Positions 28,489 through 35,975 of a stretch of DNA of 64,000 nt are shown here, piece by piece; the first letter of the stretch is position 1; every line of letters begins with the position of its first letter. Made by a program: the position numbers and the translations under genes. The notes beneath the pieces are model-generated. The model was not told the DNA's origin, searched no databases, and saw nothing but the letters and a program-made list of their open reading frames with translations. Origin of the DNA: Bacteroidota bacterium (GTDB taxonomy: Bacteria; Bacteroidota; Bacteroidia; Chitinophagales; Chitinophagaceae); the NCBI GenBank assembly GCA_030706605.1, contig JAUZOE010000015.1, forward strand, positions 17,332 to 81,331. Reading direction: 5' to 3'.

Positions 28489-29445
28489 ATGAAAAAGATT
28501 GGAATACTATTCGGTAGAGAAAGAAGTTTCCCCGATGCTTTTATTGAAAGAGTCAATGATAAAAATATCAATGGGATTAAAGCAGAAGCGGTACACATTG
28601 ACAAAGTAATACAGGGAGAGAGCAGTGGTTATGCAGTAATTATTGATCGCATTTCCCAGGATATTCCATTCTATCGGGCTTATTTAAAAAATGCGGCTTT
28701 GTGTGGGACTGCTGTCATCAATAATCCGTTTTGGTGGAGCGCCGATGAAAAATTTTTCAATAATTGCCTTGCAACAAAAATCGATGTTCCGGTTCCAAAA
28801 ACAGTGATCATTCCCTCCAGTAAATTACCCGCAGAAACTACCGATCAATCTTTTTCCAACCTGGCATACCCCATCGATTGGGAAACTATTTTTAATTACA
28901 TTGGGTTTCCGGCTTACATGAAACCTCATGCTGGTGGAGGCTGGAAAAATGTTTATAAAGTAAATAATGTCGACGATTTTTTTACCAAACACGGCGAAAC
29001 CGGCGAGTTGGTAATGATGCTGCAGGAAGAAATTATTTTTGATGAATATTACCGTTGTTATTGTATAGGAGGAAATGATGTACACATTATGCCTTATGAA
29101 CCGCGCAATCCTCATCATCTTCGCTATGTTGCCGATTTTAAACCGGATCAAAAAAGGTTGGATTTAATGACAGGTATCGTTTTGCGAATATGCAATTACC
29201 TGGGTTATGATTTCAACACTGTAGAATTAGCTTTGCGCGATGGGATTCCTTATGCCATTGACTTTTGTAATCCGGCGCCAGATGCTGAATTGACAAGCGT
29301 GGGCAGGGAAAATTTTGATTGGGTAGTAGAAACCTCTGCCAATTTTGCCATTGCAAAAGCGCAATCGGTGGAGGAAGGAAAAAATAATTTGACATGGGGA
29401 GAATATGTAACAAGAATGATAAAAGGGAAATTTATAGTTGACTGA
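28489..29445 (+). CDS. ATP-grasp domain protein (RimK-like), paired with a YbdK-type ligase
   Basis: This 318-residue protein begins KKIGILFGRERSFPDAFIER. It has an ATP-grasp-like core with lysine in YMKPHAGGGWKNVYKV, VMMLQEEIIFDEYYRCYCIG and a metal-binding acidic end DGIPYAIDFCNPAPDAEL. ATP-grasp enzymes ligate a carboxylate to an amine using ATP. The next gene is a YbdK/GCS2 carboxylate-amine ligase, so the pair may assemble an unknown peptide-like small molecule. The substrates cannot be named. Confidence 0.75.
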   Translation: MKKIGILFGRERSFPDAFIERVNDKNINGIKAEAVHIDKVIQGESSGYAVIIDRISQDIPFYRAYLKNAALCGTAVINNPFWWSADEKFFNNCLATKIDVPVPKTVIIPSSKLPAETTDQSFSNLAYPIDWETIFNYIGFPAYMKPHAGGGWKNVYKVNNVDDFFTKHGETGELVMMLQEEIIFDEYYRCYCIGGNDVHIMPYEPRNPHHLRYVADFKPDQKRLDLMTGIVLRICNYLGYDFNTVELALRDGIPYAIDFCNPAPDAELTSVGRENFDWVVETSANFAIAKAQSVEEGKNNLTWGEYVTRMIKGKFIVD

Positions 29446-29535
29446 TTGGCCAATAAAACCGGCAAGAGTAAATTAACTCAAGACATTAAAACTGTTGATT
29501 TTATTTGGCTCATTAAAGAATTGATGGCTGATGAG

Positions 29536-29610
29536 CTGCGGGATAGAAGTGGAAAGCCCGGTGAAGATTTTGTGCGAAGCCACTGCGCCGGACTTGTAAC
29601 AAATAGCCCG
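29536..29610 (+). ncRNA. Candidate structured RNA element between ATP-grasp and YbdK genes
   Basis: A GC-rich block in an AT-rich spacer can fold as two helices. The outer one is CGGG (29539-29542) with CCCG (29607-29610). The inner one is GCCCGGTG with CGCCGGAC. They flank an asymmetric internal loop with purine-rich sides (ATAGAAGTGGAAA and TTGTAACAAATA). I recall similar GATAGAAGNGG ... AGCGGATAGC blocks recurring in other Bacteroidota genomes, but cannot name the family. The 263-bp spacer 29446-29708 has no other recognisable feature. Confidence 0.4.
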
Positions 29611-29708
29611 TAAATATGGATGAAAAAATTATATAAAGAGGATAGCCCAAACAATATTTCACTTTTTAAATAAGAGCTTTATTTCTACTGAATGAAAAAT
29701 AATTAATT

Positions 29709-30821
29709 ATGGCAGGTATTTCTTACAAACATTTTACAATAGGCATCGAGGAAGAATACATGGTATTGGACCCTACGACAAGAGAGCTTAAAAGCCATGA
29801 GCAAAGGATTGTGCAGGAAGGTGAAAAAGTGATTAAAGATAAAGTGAAAGCAGAAATGCACCAGGCAGTTGTGGAAGTGGGCACAGATATTTGCCAGGAT
29901 ATTGATGAAGCTTTTATGGATGTAGCCACGCTCAGAAAAACAATCAGCGGTATTGCAGGAGATCTTGGCCTTTGGGTAGGCGCTTCAGGCACTCATCCTT
30001 TCAGCCATTGGGAAAGTCAATTAATTACAGATCATATTCGCTACAGTGAAATTATAAAAGAATTACAGGAAGCTGCAAGAAGTAATTTAATTTTCGGACT
30101 TCATGTTCATGTAGGCATGGAAAGCCGTGAAATGGCAATACATATTGCTAATACTGCCCGGTATTTTTTACCACACGTTTATGCTTTAAGTACCAATTCT
30201 CCATTTTGGGAAGGAAGAGAAACGGGGTATAAATCTTATCGCACAAAAGTGTTTGACAAATTTCCACGTACAGGTATACCCGATTTTTTTGAAAGCATCG
30301 AATCTTATGATAATTACGTGAAGCTGCTGGTAAAAACCAATTGTATTGATAATGCCAAAAAAATATGGTGGGACTTAAGAGTCCACCCGTTTTTTAATAC
30401 AGTAGAATTTCGCATTTGTGATGTGCCGATGACAGTACAGGAAACCATTACCCTTGCTGCCCTGTTCCAGGGCATCTGTGCCAAAATTTATAAACTGCGT
30501 AAAGAGAACCTAAACTTTATTATTTACCCCCGGGCTTTAATTAATGAAAACAAATGGCGCGCCAGTAGGTATGGAATTGAAGGCAGCATGATTGATTTTG
30601 GAAAAGAAACTGAAGTGAACACGCGGGTACTTATTTATGAACTCCTTGATTTTATTGATGATGTAGCAGGCCCCTTGCGCATCAGAAACACAATCAACTA
30701 TGTACATAAGATACTTGAAGAAGGTACAGGCGCTGACAGGCAATTAAAAGTATTTGAACAAACGCAGAGTCTTACTACAGTGGTAGATTATATCCATTCG
30801 CAATTTTTGATGGGGCTGTAG
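29709..30821 (+). CDS. YbdK-type carboxylate-amine ligase (GCS2 family)
   Basis: This 370-residue protein carries the GCS2 pattern: FTIGIEEEYMVLDP, QAVVEVGTDICQDI, FGLHVHVGMESREM, STNSPFWEGRETGYKSYR and WDLRVHPFFNTVEFRICDVP. The family forms gamma-glutamyl-like amide bonds with ATP; E. coli YbdK has weak glutamate-cysteine ligase activity. Here the partner ATP-grasp gene 263 bp upstream suggests a two-ligase pathway rather than glutathione synthesis. The product is unknown. Confidence 0.9.
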   Translation: MAGISYKHFTIGIEEEYMVLDPTTRELKSHEQRIVQEGEKVIKDKVKAEMHQAVVEVGTDICQDIDEAFMDVATLRKTISGIAGDLGLWVGASGTHPFSHWESQLITDHIRYSEIIKELQEAARSNLIFGLHVHVGMESREMAIHIANTARYFLPHVYALSTNSPFWEGRETGYKSYRTKVFDKFPRTGIPDFFESIESYDNYVKLLVKTNCIDNAKKIWWDLRVHPFFNTVEFRICDVPMTVQETITLAALFQGICAKIYKLRKENLNFIIYPRALINENKWRASRYGIEGSMIDFGKETEVNTRVLIYELLDFIDDVAGPLRIRNTINYVHKILEEGTGADRQLKVFEQTQSLTTVVDYIHSQFLMGL

Positions 30822-30984
30822 GTATTGTATCTAAAGAATTTTGTAATTGAAAAAATTTACCTTGCACGCATTACTCCTTTCTACTCCGGTTGTTGTCTTT
30901 CTTTTATTAAATCATATATCAAATCATTTTTTAGTAAAAAAATAAATCAAAATCATCTCTTACAATCAACCATAAAAACCGCAA

Positions 30985-32238
30985 ATGAAACGTAACTACT
31001 ACATTGTAAGCCTCATCATGCTTACCTTCTTTGTAATCTCTTTTCTTACAAATATTCTCGGAGCTCTTAATCCTAACTTATCTAAAAGCTATAATCTTAC
31101 AGAGACTATGGCCGGGTTTTTACCCTTCGCTTTCTTCATTGCCTATGGTGTGATGTCAATTCCTTCCGGTTTGCTCGTGGAAAAATGGGGCGAGAAAAAA
31201 ATGATGATATTGGCTTTTGCACTCGCTTTTCTTGGGACACTTGTGTTTGCGATTCACCCATCCTTTAATGTTTTTGTGATTTCTTTATTTACCGTTGGCA
31301 CCGGCATGGCAGCCTTGCAGGTGGTCATTAATCCACTTTTGAGGGTATCCGGCGGAGAGGCACATTTTGCATTCAACTCTGTTTTAGCTCAGCTTATTTT
31401 TGGATTAGCTTCTTTCATTAGCCCACAAATGTATTCATACCTGGTGTCTAATATTGACAAAGGCAATTTACAAAAACCATTTGTCGGCACGTTAAGTAGT
31501 TTGGTACCCCCAACAATGTCGTGGGTTTCAGTATATTGGGTATTTGCTGTGATCGGGGTGGTAATGATCTTAATTATTTTACTGGTAAAATTTCCGGTGG
31601 TAGAATTAAAAGAAGACGAAAAGATTGGATCGAAAGCCAGTTACTTCGAATTATTTAAAAACAGGTATGTTATTCTTTTTTTTCTTGGCATATTCTGTTA
31701 TGTAGGTACCGAACAAGGCATCTCTTACTGGATGTCAAAATTTTTAAAAACATATCATGGATTCGATGCCGACACTGTGGGTGCAGATGCGGTTTCATAC
31801 TTCTGGGGCCTCATGACGGTTGGTGGCATGTTGGGGCTACTTCTTCTTAAATTTTTCGATAGTAAACTAGTATTGCGTTGGTTTACTCTTTTGGGCATCA
31901 TCTGTCTTGCTTTTGGATTGTGGGGCAGTGATCACGTTTCTTTATGGGCCTTTCCTATAGCAGGATTTTTTCTTTCCGTGATGTATCCTGTAATAGTATC
32001 TCTCGGCCTCAATTCCGTTTCAAAACATCATGGCTCTTTCGCAGGCATCCTAATGACAGGAATTGCCGGCGGAGCTGTTGTACAAATATTAATTGGAGCA
32101 ATCAGCGATATGTTTTCACTCAGAACCGGGATGGAATTTTTATTCATCACCCTTGGCTATATTCTAAGCATAAGTTTTTGGGCAAAGCCTATTATTACCA
32201 ATAAAACGATTCAACTTTCCGGTAAAAAGAAGAAATAG
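30985..32238 (+). CDS. Sugar MFS transporter (FucP/GluP-like)
   Basis: This 417-residue protein has twelve hydrophobic segments. The family motif set is NILGALNPNLSKSYNLTETM, FFIAYGVMSIPSGLLVEKWG (loop 2-3), GMAALQVVINPLLRVSGGE and the late PVIVSLGLNSVSKHHGSFAG, as in FucP/GluP-type proton-sugar symporters. The exact sugar cannot be told. Its last 27 codons are duplicated at 34219-34300 as part of a direct repeat, and a strong terminator follows. Confidence 0.88.
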   Translation: MKRNYYIVSLIMLTFFVISFLTNILGALNPNLSKSYNLTETMAGFLPFAFFIAYGVMSIPSGLLVEKWGEKKMMILAFALAFLGTLVFAIHPSFNVFVISLFTVGTGMAALQVVINPLLRVSGGEAHFAFNSVLAQLIFGLASFISPQMYSYLVSNIDKGNLQKPFVGTLSSLVPPTMSWVSVYWVFAVIGVVMILIILLVKFPVVELKEDEKIGSKASYFELFKNRYVILFFLGIFCYVGTEQGISYWMSKFLKTYHGFDADTVGADAVSYFWGLMTVGGMLGLLLLKFFDSKLVLRWFTLLGIICLAFGLWGSDHVSLWAFPIAGFFLSVMYPVIVSLGLNSVSKHHGSFAGILMTGIAGGAVVQILIGAISDMFSLRTGMEFLFITLGYILSISFWAKPIITNKTIQLSGKKKK

Positions 32239-32401
32239 CCACACACTTTTCTGTATCATTTTATGGCTACAAAATAATACGGACATTAATAAAAAAGAGA
32301 CGGCACATAACCGTCTCTTTTTTTATTTTCAATATTCTAAGAATAGCTGAGTGAAATTTTCTAAAGATTTAAAAAGATTTCTTAGAAAAATATTTATTAT
32401 A
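32158..32401. repeat. Direct repeat, left copy (244 bp)
   Basis: This segment covers the last 27 codons of the MFS gene, its terminator and a tail that in the right copy is the 3' end of the ATP-grasp gene 34429-35574. The right copy at 34219-34461 matches it throughout with scattered substitutions. The pair encloses about 1.8 kb that holds the RAYT elements and the MORN-like gene. Confidence 0.9.
32291..32324. terminator. Intrinsic terminator after the MFS gene
   Basis: AAAAAAGAGACGG and CCGTCTCTTTTTT pair as a 13-bp stem around the loop CACATAA and end in a T tract. It is symmetrical, so it can stop transcription in both directions. It is one of three copies (others at 34353-34385 and 35921-35953). 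Confidence 0.9.
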
Positions 32402-32628
32402 CTCCCACTGGACAGATATACAGCAAGGGAAAAGAGGCGTTGGCGTATCTGTGCCAATAAATTAATGAGCGATATATTATAAAGCCTTTTCTTATATTTA
32501 TGAATGAGTAAGAAATATAAATTTGCTAATAACGATAAAATTTATTTTGTAAGCTTTGCAGTTCCTATAGAAAGGCACAGATACCCAGCCACACAAAAGC
32601 TATGCTGCATATCTGCGCCAGTTGGGAG
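32402..32628 (+). mobile_element. Truncated, non-autonomous RAYT element (MITE-like)
   Basis: It begins with a REP-like hairpin (32402-32455, from CCCACTGG to TATCTGTGCC). It continues with the same leader as the full element at 33490 and the first 18 codons of the transposase (ATG at 32514), then jumps at about 32566 to the inverted right-end REP (32574-32628). About 500 bp of transposase gene is missing. Over the shared 5' 117 bp it differs from the full copy at only about seven positions. It should depend on the intact RAYT nearby for any movement. Confidence 0.8.
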
Positions 32629-32726
32629 CTCTGGACCCTGATAAGCTGATGCGCCATTCTAATTCTCCAGAAGAAGGTGTAATACCAGATACGATTATTT
32701 ATCAACCTTTTAATAAATCCAATTAA
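32622..32726 (+). pseudogene. 3' fragment of an unidentified gene abutting the truncated element
   Basis: An open frame directly after the right REP of the truncated element reads LGALDPDKLMRHSN, then SPEEGVIPDTIIYQPFNKSN and stops at 32724-32726, only 3 bp before the MORN-like gene. It has a protein-like composition but no start. It may be the surviving end of a gene that preceded the MORN-like gene in an operon. The parent family is not recognised. Confidence 0.35.
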
Positions 32727-32729
32727 TAA

Positions 32730-33485
32730 ATGTCTAACAAAATTCTTTGTATACCTCTTTTAATGATTATTTCCGCTTGCAACATTAAATCTCAAATGAA
32801 AATTATTAGATTAAAAGGGCCAGATGGGATAATATCAGAAGGAAAATATTTTGAAGATTCACTTTTTGATGGTAAGGTGAAATACTTTGATTCTTTAAAT
32901 GAATATTTAGGGTACTCTACCTATAGATATGGAGTAAAAGATGGCCCTGAAGTAAGTTATTTTAAAAATGGAAAAATATCAGACAGCTCCTTTTACCATG
33001 ATGATTTGCGTAATGGATTTGCGTATAGATATAACAAAAATGGAACTTTAGTCTATAAAAGCTATTATATAAATGATCGCCCTTTTGGCCATTTATATGA
33101 GTATGATTCACTTGGAAGAATAACTCATTATTATTTTATAAATTTTGAAAGAAAAATAATTTTTGAAACTTTTAAGAAAGATACTGTAGATTATGCAAAG
33201 GGAGAGGAGATACAGGGAAATACTTATTCTGAAGATGCGGGACAAGGTGATGATGATTTTTTGTTTCTTTATCTTTTTGCCAATCCTTTTCTTAAAAGCC
33301 ATTATGAAATTGGGATTGTAGATTCAAGTAAAAAAATCATTTCCTCAAAGTTGATTTATTCGAAAGATTGTTATTATGAACAAGAATTAAAAATTCTTCC
33401 GAATGGAGAGAAATATGCAATTATTTTACACACCTATAACCCATACAAAAAGAAGGATGATTTAAAAATTCGAATCATTGAATAG
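32730..33485 (+). CDS. MORN-repeat-like lipoprotein carried between two RAYT elements
   Basis: This 251-residue protein has a likely lipobox ISAC (Cys17). Residues about 30-140 form imperfect repeats of the MORN/YwqK kind: ISEGKYFEDSLFDGKVKYFD, GVKDGPEVSYFKNGKISDSS, DDLRNGFAYRYNKNGTLVYK and NDRPFGHLYEYDSLGRI. The C-terminal 110 residues are not recognised. YwqK-like proteins are sometimes labelled antitoxins, but no toxin partner is present. It lies exactly between the truncated element and the full RAYT element, is AT-rich, and looks like passenger DNA. Confidence 0.7.
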   Translation: MSNKILCIPLLMIISACNIKSQMKIIRLKGPDGIISEGKYFEDSLFDGKVKYFDSLNEYLGYSTYRYGVKDGPEVSYFKNGKISDSSFYHDDLRNGFAYRYNKNGTLVYKSYYINDRPFGHLYEYDSLGRITHYYFINFERKIIFETFKKDTVDYAKGEEIQGNTYSEDAGQGDDDFLFLYLFANPFLKSHYEIGIVDSSKKIISSKLIYSKDCYYEQELKILPNGEKYAIILHTYNPYKKKDDLKIRIIE

Positions 33486-33489
33486 AATG

Positions 33490-34215
33490 CCCCCCACTGT
33501 CGCAGATATGCAGCTAAGATAATGTGGCTATTGGCGTATCTGTGCCAATAACTCAATGAGCCATATATTATAAAGCCTTTTCTTATATTTAAGAATGAGT
33601 AAGAAATATAAATTTGCTGATAACGATAAAATTTATTTTGTAAGTTTTGCAGTTACCAACTGGATTGATTTGTTTATAAGAAATGAATACAAAGAAGAAA
33701 TTTTAAACAGTATCCAATATTGCCAGGCAAATAAAGATATGGGACTGTATGGGTGGTGCATAATGACAAGCCATGTGCATCTCATTATTGGCACAAAAGA
33801 AAATCCATTACAAAATATAATGCGGGATTTAAAGCGGCATACTTCAGAAGCATTGCATAGGAGCATTCAAAATAATCCTACTGAAAGCAGAAGAGAATGG
33901 ATGCTTTGGATGATGGAAAGAGCTGCAAAGAGAAACAGTAATACTGCAAAATTTCAGTTGTGGCAACCGGAAAGCCACCCAATACAATTAATCAATAATA
34001 AAATGGCGCATCAAAAACTGGATTATATTCATTACAACCCCGTGGAAGCAGGGTTTGTTACCAAGGTTGAAGAATGGAAATACAGCAGTGCAATAGATTA
34101 CTATGGAGGTAAAGGACTTTTAGAAATTATAAAGCCGGATACATTAATTACGTATGGTATTCAATAGCACAGAGAGCCTGCCACACAAAAGCTATGCTGC
34201 ATATCTGCCAGTGGG
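33490..34215 (+). mobile_element. RAYT element: transposase flanked by inverted REP-like hairpins
   Basis: The left end (33491-33546) starts CCCACTG and contains GCAGATATGCAGC and TATCTGTGCC. The right end (34166-34215) is the same motif inverted, ending GCTGCATATCTGCCAGTGGG. Each end can fold on itself because GGCRCAGATA pairs with TATCTGTGCC. The intact HUH transposase gene lies between them. No target duplication of the short kind is visible, as expected for this transposase class. Confidence 0.8.
33595..34167 (+). CDS. REP-associated tyrosine transposase (RAYT, IS200-like HUH)
   Basis: This 190-residue transposase has the HUH metal motif His60-Val-His62 in MTSHVHLII, the helix NIMRDLKRHTSEAL and the family motif LDYIHYNPVEAGFV (144-155) with the candidate catalytic tyrosine. 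RAYTs cut and join single-stranded DNA at REP hairpins and tend to be domesticated. REP-like hairpins at both ends and a further copy at 63722 are probable substrates. The reading frame is intact. Confidence 0.93.
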   Translation: MSKKYKFADNDKIYFVSFAVTNWIDLFIRNEYKEEILNSIQYCQANKDMGLYGWCIMTSHVHLIIGTKENPLQNIMRDLKRHTSEALHRSIQNNPTESRREWMLWMMERAAKRNSNTAKFQLWQPESHPIQLINNKMAHQKLDYIHYNPVEAGFVTKVEEWKYSSAIDYYGGKGLLEIIKPDTLITYGIQ

Positions 34216-34218
34216 TGT

Positions 34219-34461
34219 TATATTCTAAGCATAAGTTTTTGGGCAAAGCCTATTATCTCCAATAAAACGATCCAACTTTCAGGTAAAAAGAAGAAATAGC
34301 CACACACATTTCTGTATCATTTTATGGTTACAAAAAAGTAAGAACATTCATAAACAAAGAGACGTCACATAAGTGCCTCTTTGTTATTTCAAAATTCTAA
34401 GAATAGCTGAGTGAAATTTTTTAAAGATTTAAAAAGATTTCTTAGAAAAATATTTATTATA
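34219..34461. repeat. Direct repeat, right copy (243 bp)
   Basis: It matches 32158-32401, including a stop-free remnant of the MFS 3' end (translating as ILSISFWAKPII), a modified terminator and the last codons of the minus-strand ATP-grasp gene. The MFS-derived part has no promoter or start and is a gene fragment. Confidence 0.9.
34353..34385. terminator. Diverged terminator copy with a re-paired stem
   Basis: Compared with 32291-32324 the inner stem is broken (ACGTCAC...GTGC). The outer stem AACAAAGAG/CTCTTTGTT is still perfect, with an A-T pair replaced by C-G on both sides. It serves the convergent ATP-grasp gene, whose stop is at 34429. Confidence 0.6.
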
Positions 34462-35574
34462 AACTTTGAAACACCGGGAAACCAAATGGGGTAAAGGATC
34501 TCTTAATGAAAATTCTATAAAAGAGTGGTCGAAATACAGATCTTTTTGTTTTCTATTGAGAATACGTTTTGCCAGTAATTTAATTGCGGCCCCTGATCTT
34601 ACAACGCGTTTAGGTTGAAATTCATTTTCAGGGAAATTCTTTTTTAAAGCAGCAAGGCAGGACATGAAAGGAAAATTTACTCCCGCAAAAGTAGAGGCGC
34701 ATACAGTGGCCCAAAAACGTGGATTCATTTCAATTACCTTTACCCGATCTTCCTGTTGGTCATATCTCAAATCAATATGAACTATTCCCGACCAATTAAA
34801 TTTTTCCACCAAATCCTTTACCACATTGTATATCCTTAAATCATAAAGAAAATCAATACCTGAAGGCCATGAAACCTTTTTATCCTCAAACAGGAACCCT
34901 TTTTGAATTGTATACGACAAAATTTTACCTTCCTTGCATAACACACTACAGTCAATATCATAGCCGTTAATAAAGTATTGAATAATGAATTCTTCAGACT
35001 TGACATGTTCTTTGCAGAAACCATAAAGTGCTGAGGAATTATCGAAGAATTCTATTCCCACCCCACCAGATCCCTTCCTGGGTTTAATTAAAACTGGAAA
35101 AGAAATTTTAGAAAGTTCCTGATCAAAACCATCATCCGTTCGATATAAAATGGTAGAAGGACAAGGAATGCTGTTTTCATTAAGCCATAAATAAAGTAGC
35201 CATTTATCTTCAGCGATATCCATATCGCCAATTTTGGGCACAGGGATAATTGTAGTCATCTGCAATAGAGTACCTGGATTGGAAGACAATAATCGCATTG
35301 TTTGAGAGTCGACAGGCAAAACAACGTCAGCTCTTGTCTTTTTTACCGCATCAGTAATAGCAGTTAAACGGTCCTCATTGCCATTCACATTCGTATAGCT
35401 AATGAATTGAATAGGATAACGTGAAAAACGGACCCGTGCCCACGGGTCATCTGAAAGAATAAAAAGCCTTACATTTTTTTTTTGAGATAAACATTGCAAT
35501 ACAGATAGGGCATAGTTGCTCTCCCCATCAGGAATCAATACTGAAAAAGACTCTTCATTATGATCAAAATTCAT
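34429..35574 (-). CDS. ATP-grasp domain protein (carbamoyl-phosphate-synthase-like)
   Basis: This 381-residue protein has an N-terminal Rossmann-like region (FSVLIPDGESNYALSVLQCL, then LFILSDDPWARVRFSRYP) and an ATP-grasp core: SFPVLIKPRKGSGGVGIEFF, EEFIIQYFINGYDIDCSVL and VKVIEMNPRFWATVCAS. Such proteins make carboxylate-amine or related bonds. Upstream are BI-1 (own terminator) and 401 bp of spacer, so it is a single-gene unit. Its stop lies within the duplicated segment. The substrate is unknown. It sits between terminator copies two and three and may itself be an insertion. Confidence 0.85.
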   Translation of the reverse strand: MNFDHNEESFSVLIPDGESNYALSVLQCLSQKKNVRLFILSDDPWARVRFSRYPIQFISYTNVNGNEDRLTAITDAVKKTRADVVLPVDSQTMRLLSSNPGTLLQMTTIIPVPKIGDMDIAEDKWLLYLWLNENSIPCPSTILYRTDDGFDQELSKISFPVLIKPRKGSGGVGIEFFDNSSALYGFCKEHVKSEEFIIQYFINGYDIDCSVLCKEGKILSYTIQKGFLFEDKKVSWPSGIDFLYDLRIYNVVKDLVEKFNWSGIVHIDLRYDQQEDRVKVIEMNPRFWATVCASTFAGVNFPFMSCLAALKKNFPENEFQPKRVVRSGAAIKLLAKRILNRKQKDLYFDHSFIEFSLRDPLPHLVSRCFKVYNKYFSKKSF

Positions 35575-35685
35575 TCTAATTATTTATATTTATTTCTATA
35601 ACTCTTAAATTAGTTTTTTATTGCAAGTTAATAATTTTTTGTTTTTGGTATAGAATGTTACATGAGAAAATTTGAAAAGGAATTC

Positions 35686-35706
35686 CCTTCCATTATAAAT
35701 GGAAGG
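35686..35706. other. Perfect 9-bp hairpin in the spacer upstream of the ATP-grasp gene
   Basis: CCTTCCATT-ATA-AATGGAAGG is a perfect inverted repeat 112 bp upstream of the start at 35574. It could be an operator or a leader hairpin. The remaining spacer 35575-35898 is AT-rich with no recognised gene. Confidence 0.4.
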
Positions 35707-35898
35707 CTTAGTTTTTGCAAGGTCTAGTTTTGCCAAAATTGGTATTACCCACCTATAAATCAAAATATTACAAAGTTAAAAAAGACTGACTATTTCTGTT
35801 CGTGCGGGTCGTTCTGTGGCCAGGCAATCACCAACATCAGTAGCCCATTTAATTATATTATACCATCCAGTGCATGGCATTTTTCTTTATTATTGTTC

Positions 35899-35953
35899 CA
35901 AAATAATAAGGACATTCATAAAAAAAGAGACGGCACATAACCGTCTCTTTTTT
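35899..35953. repeat. Third copy of the terminator cassette, serving BI-1
   Basis: This 55-bp stretch matches 32270-32323 with two substitutions and one added A, including the whole terminator stem AAAAAAGAGACGG/CCGTCTCTTTTTT at 35921-35953. It lies 22 bp beyond the BI-1 stop and reads as a terminator in both directions. Confidence 0.88.
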
Positions 35954-35975
35954 AAAATTCTTTTTTCTATTCCAA

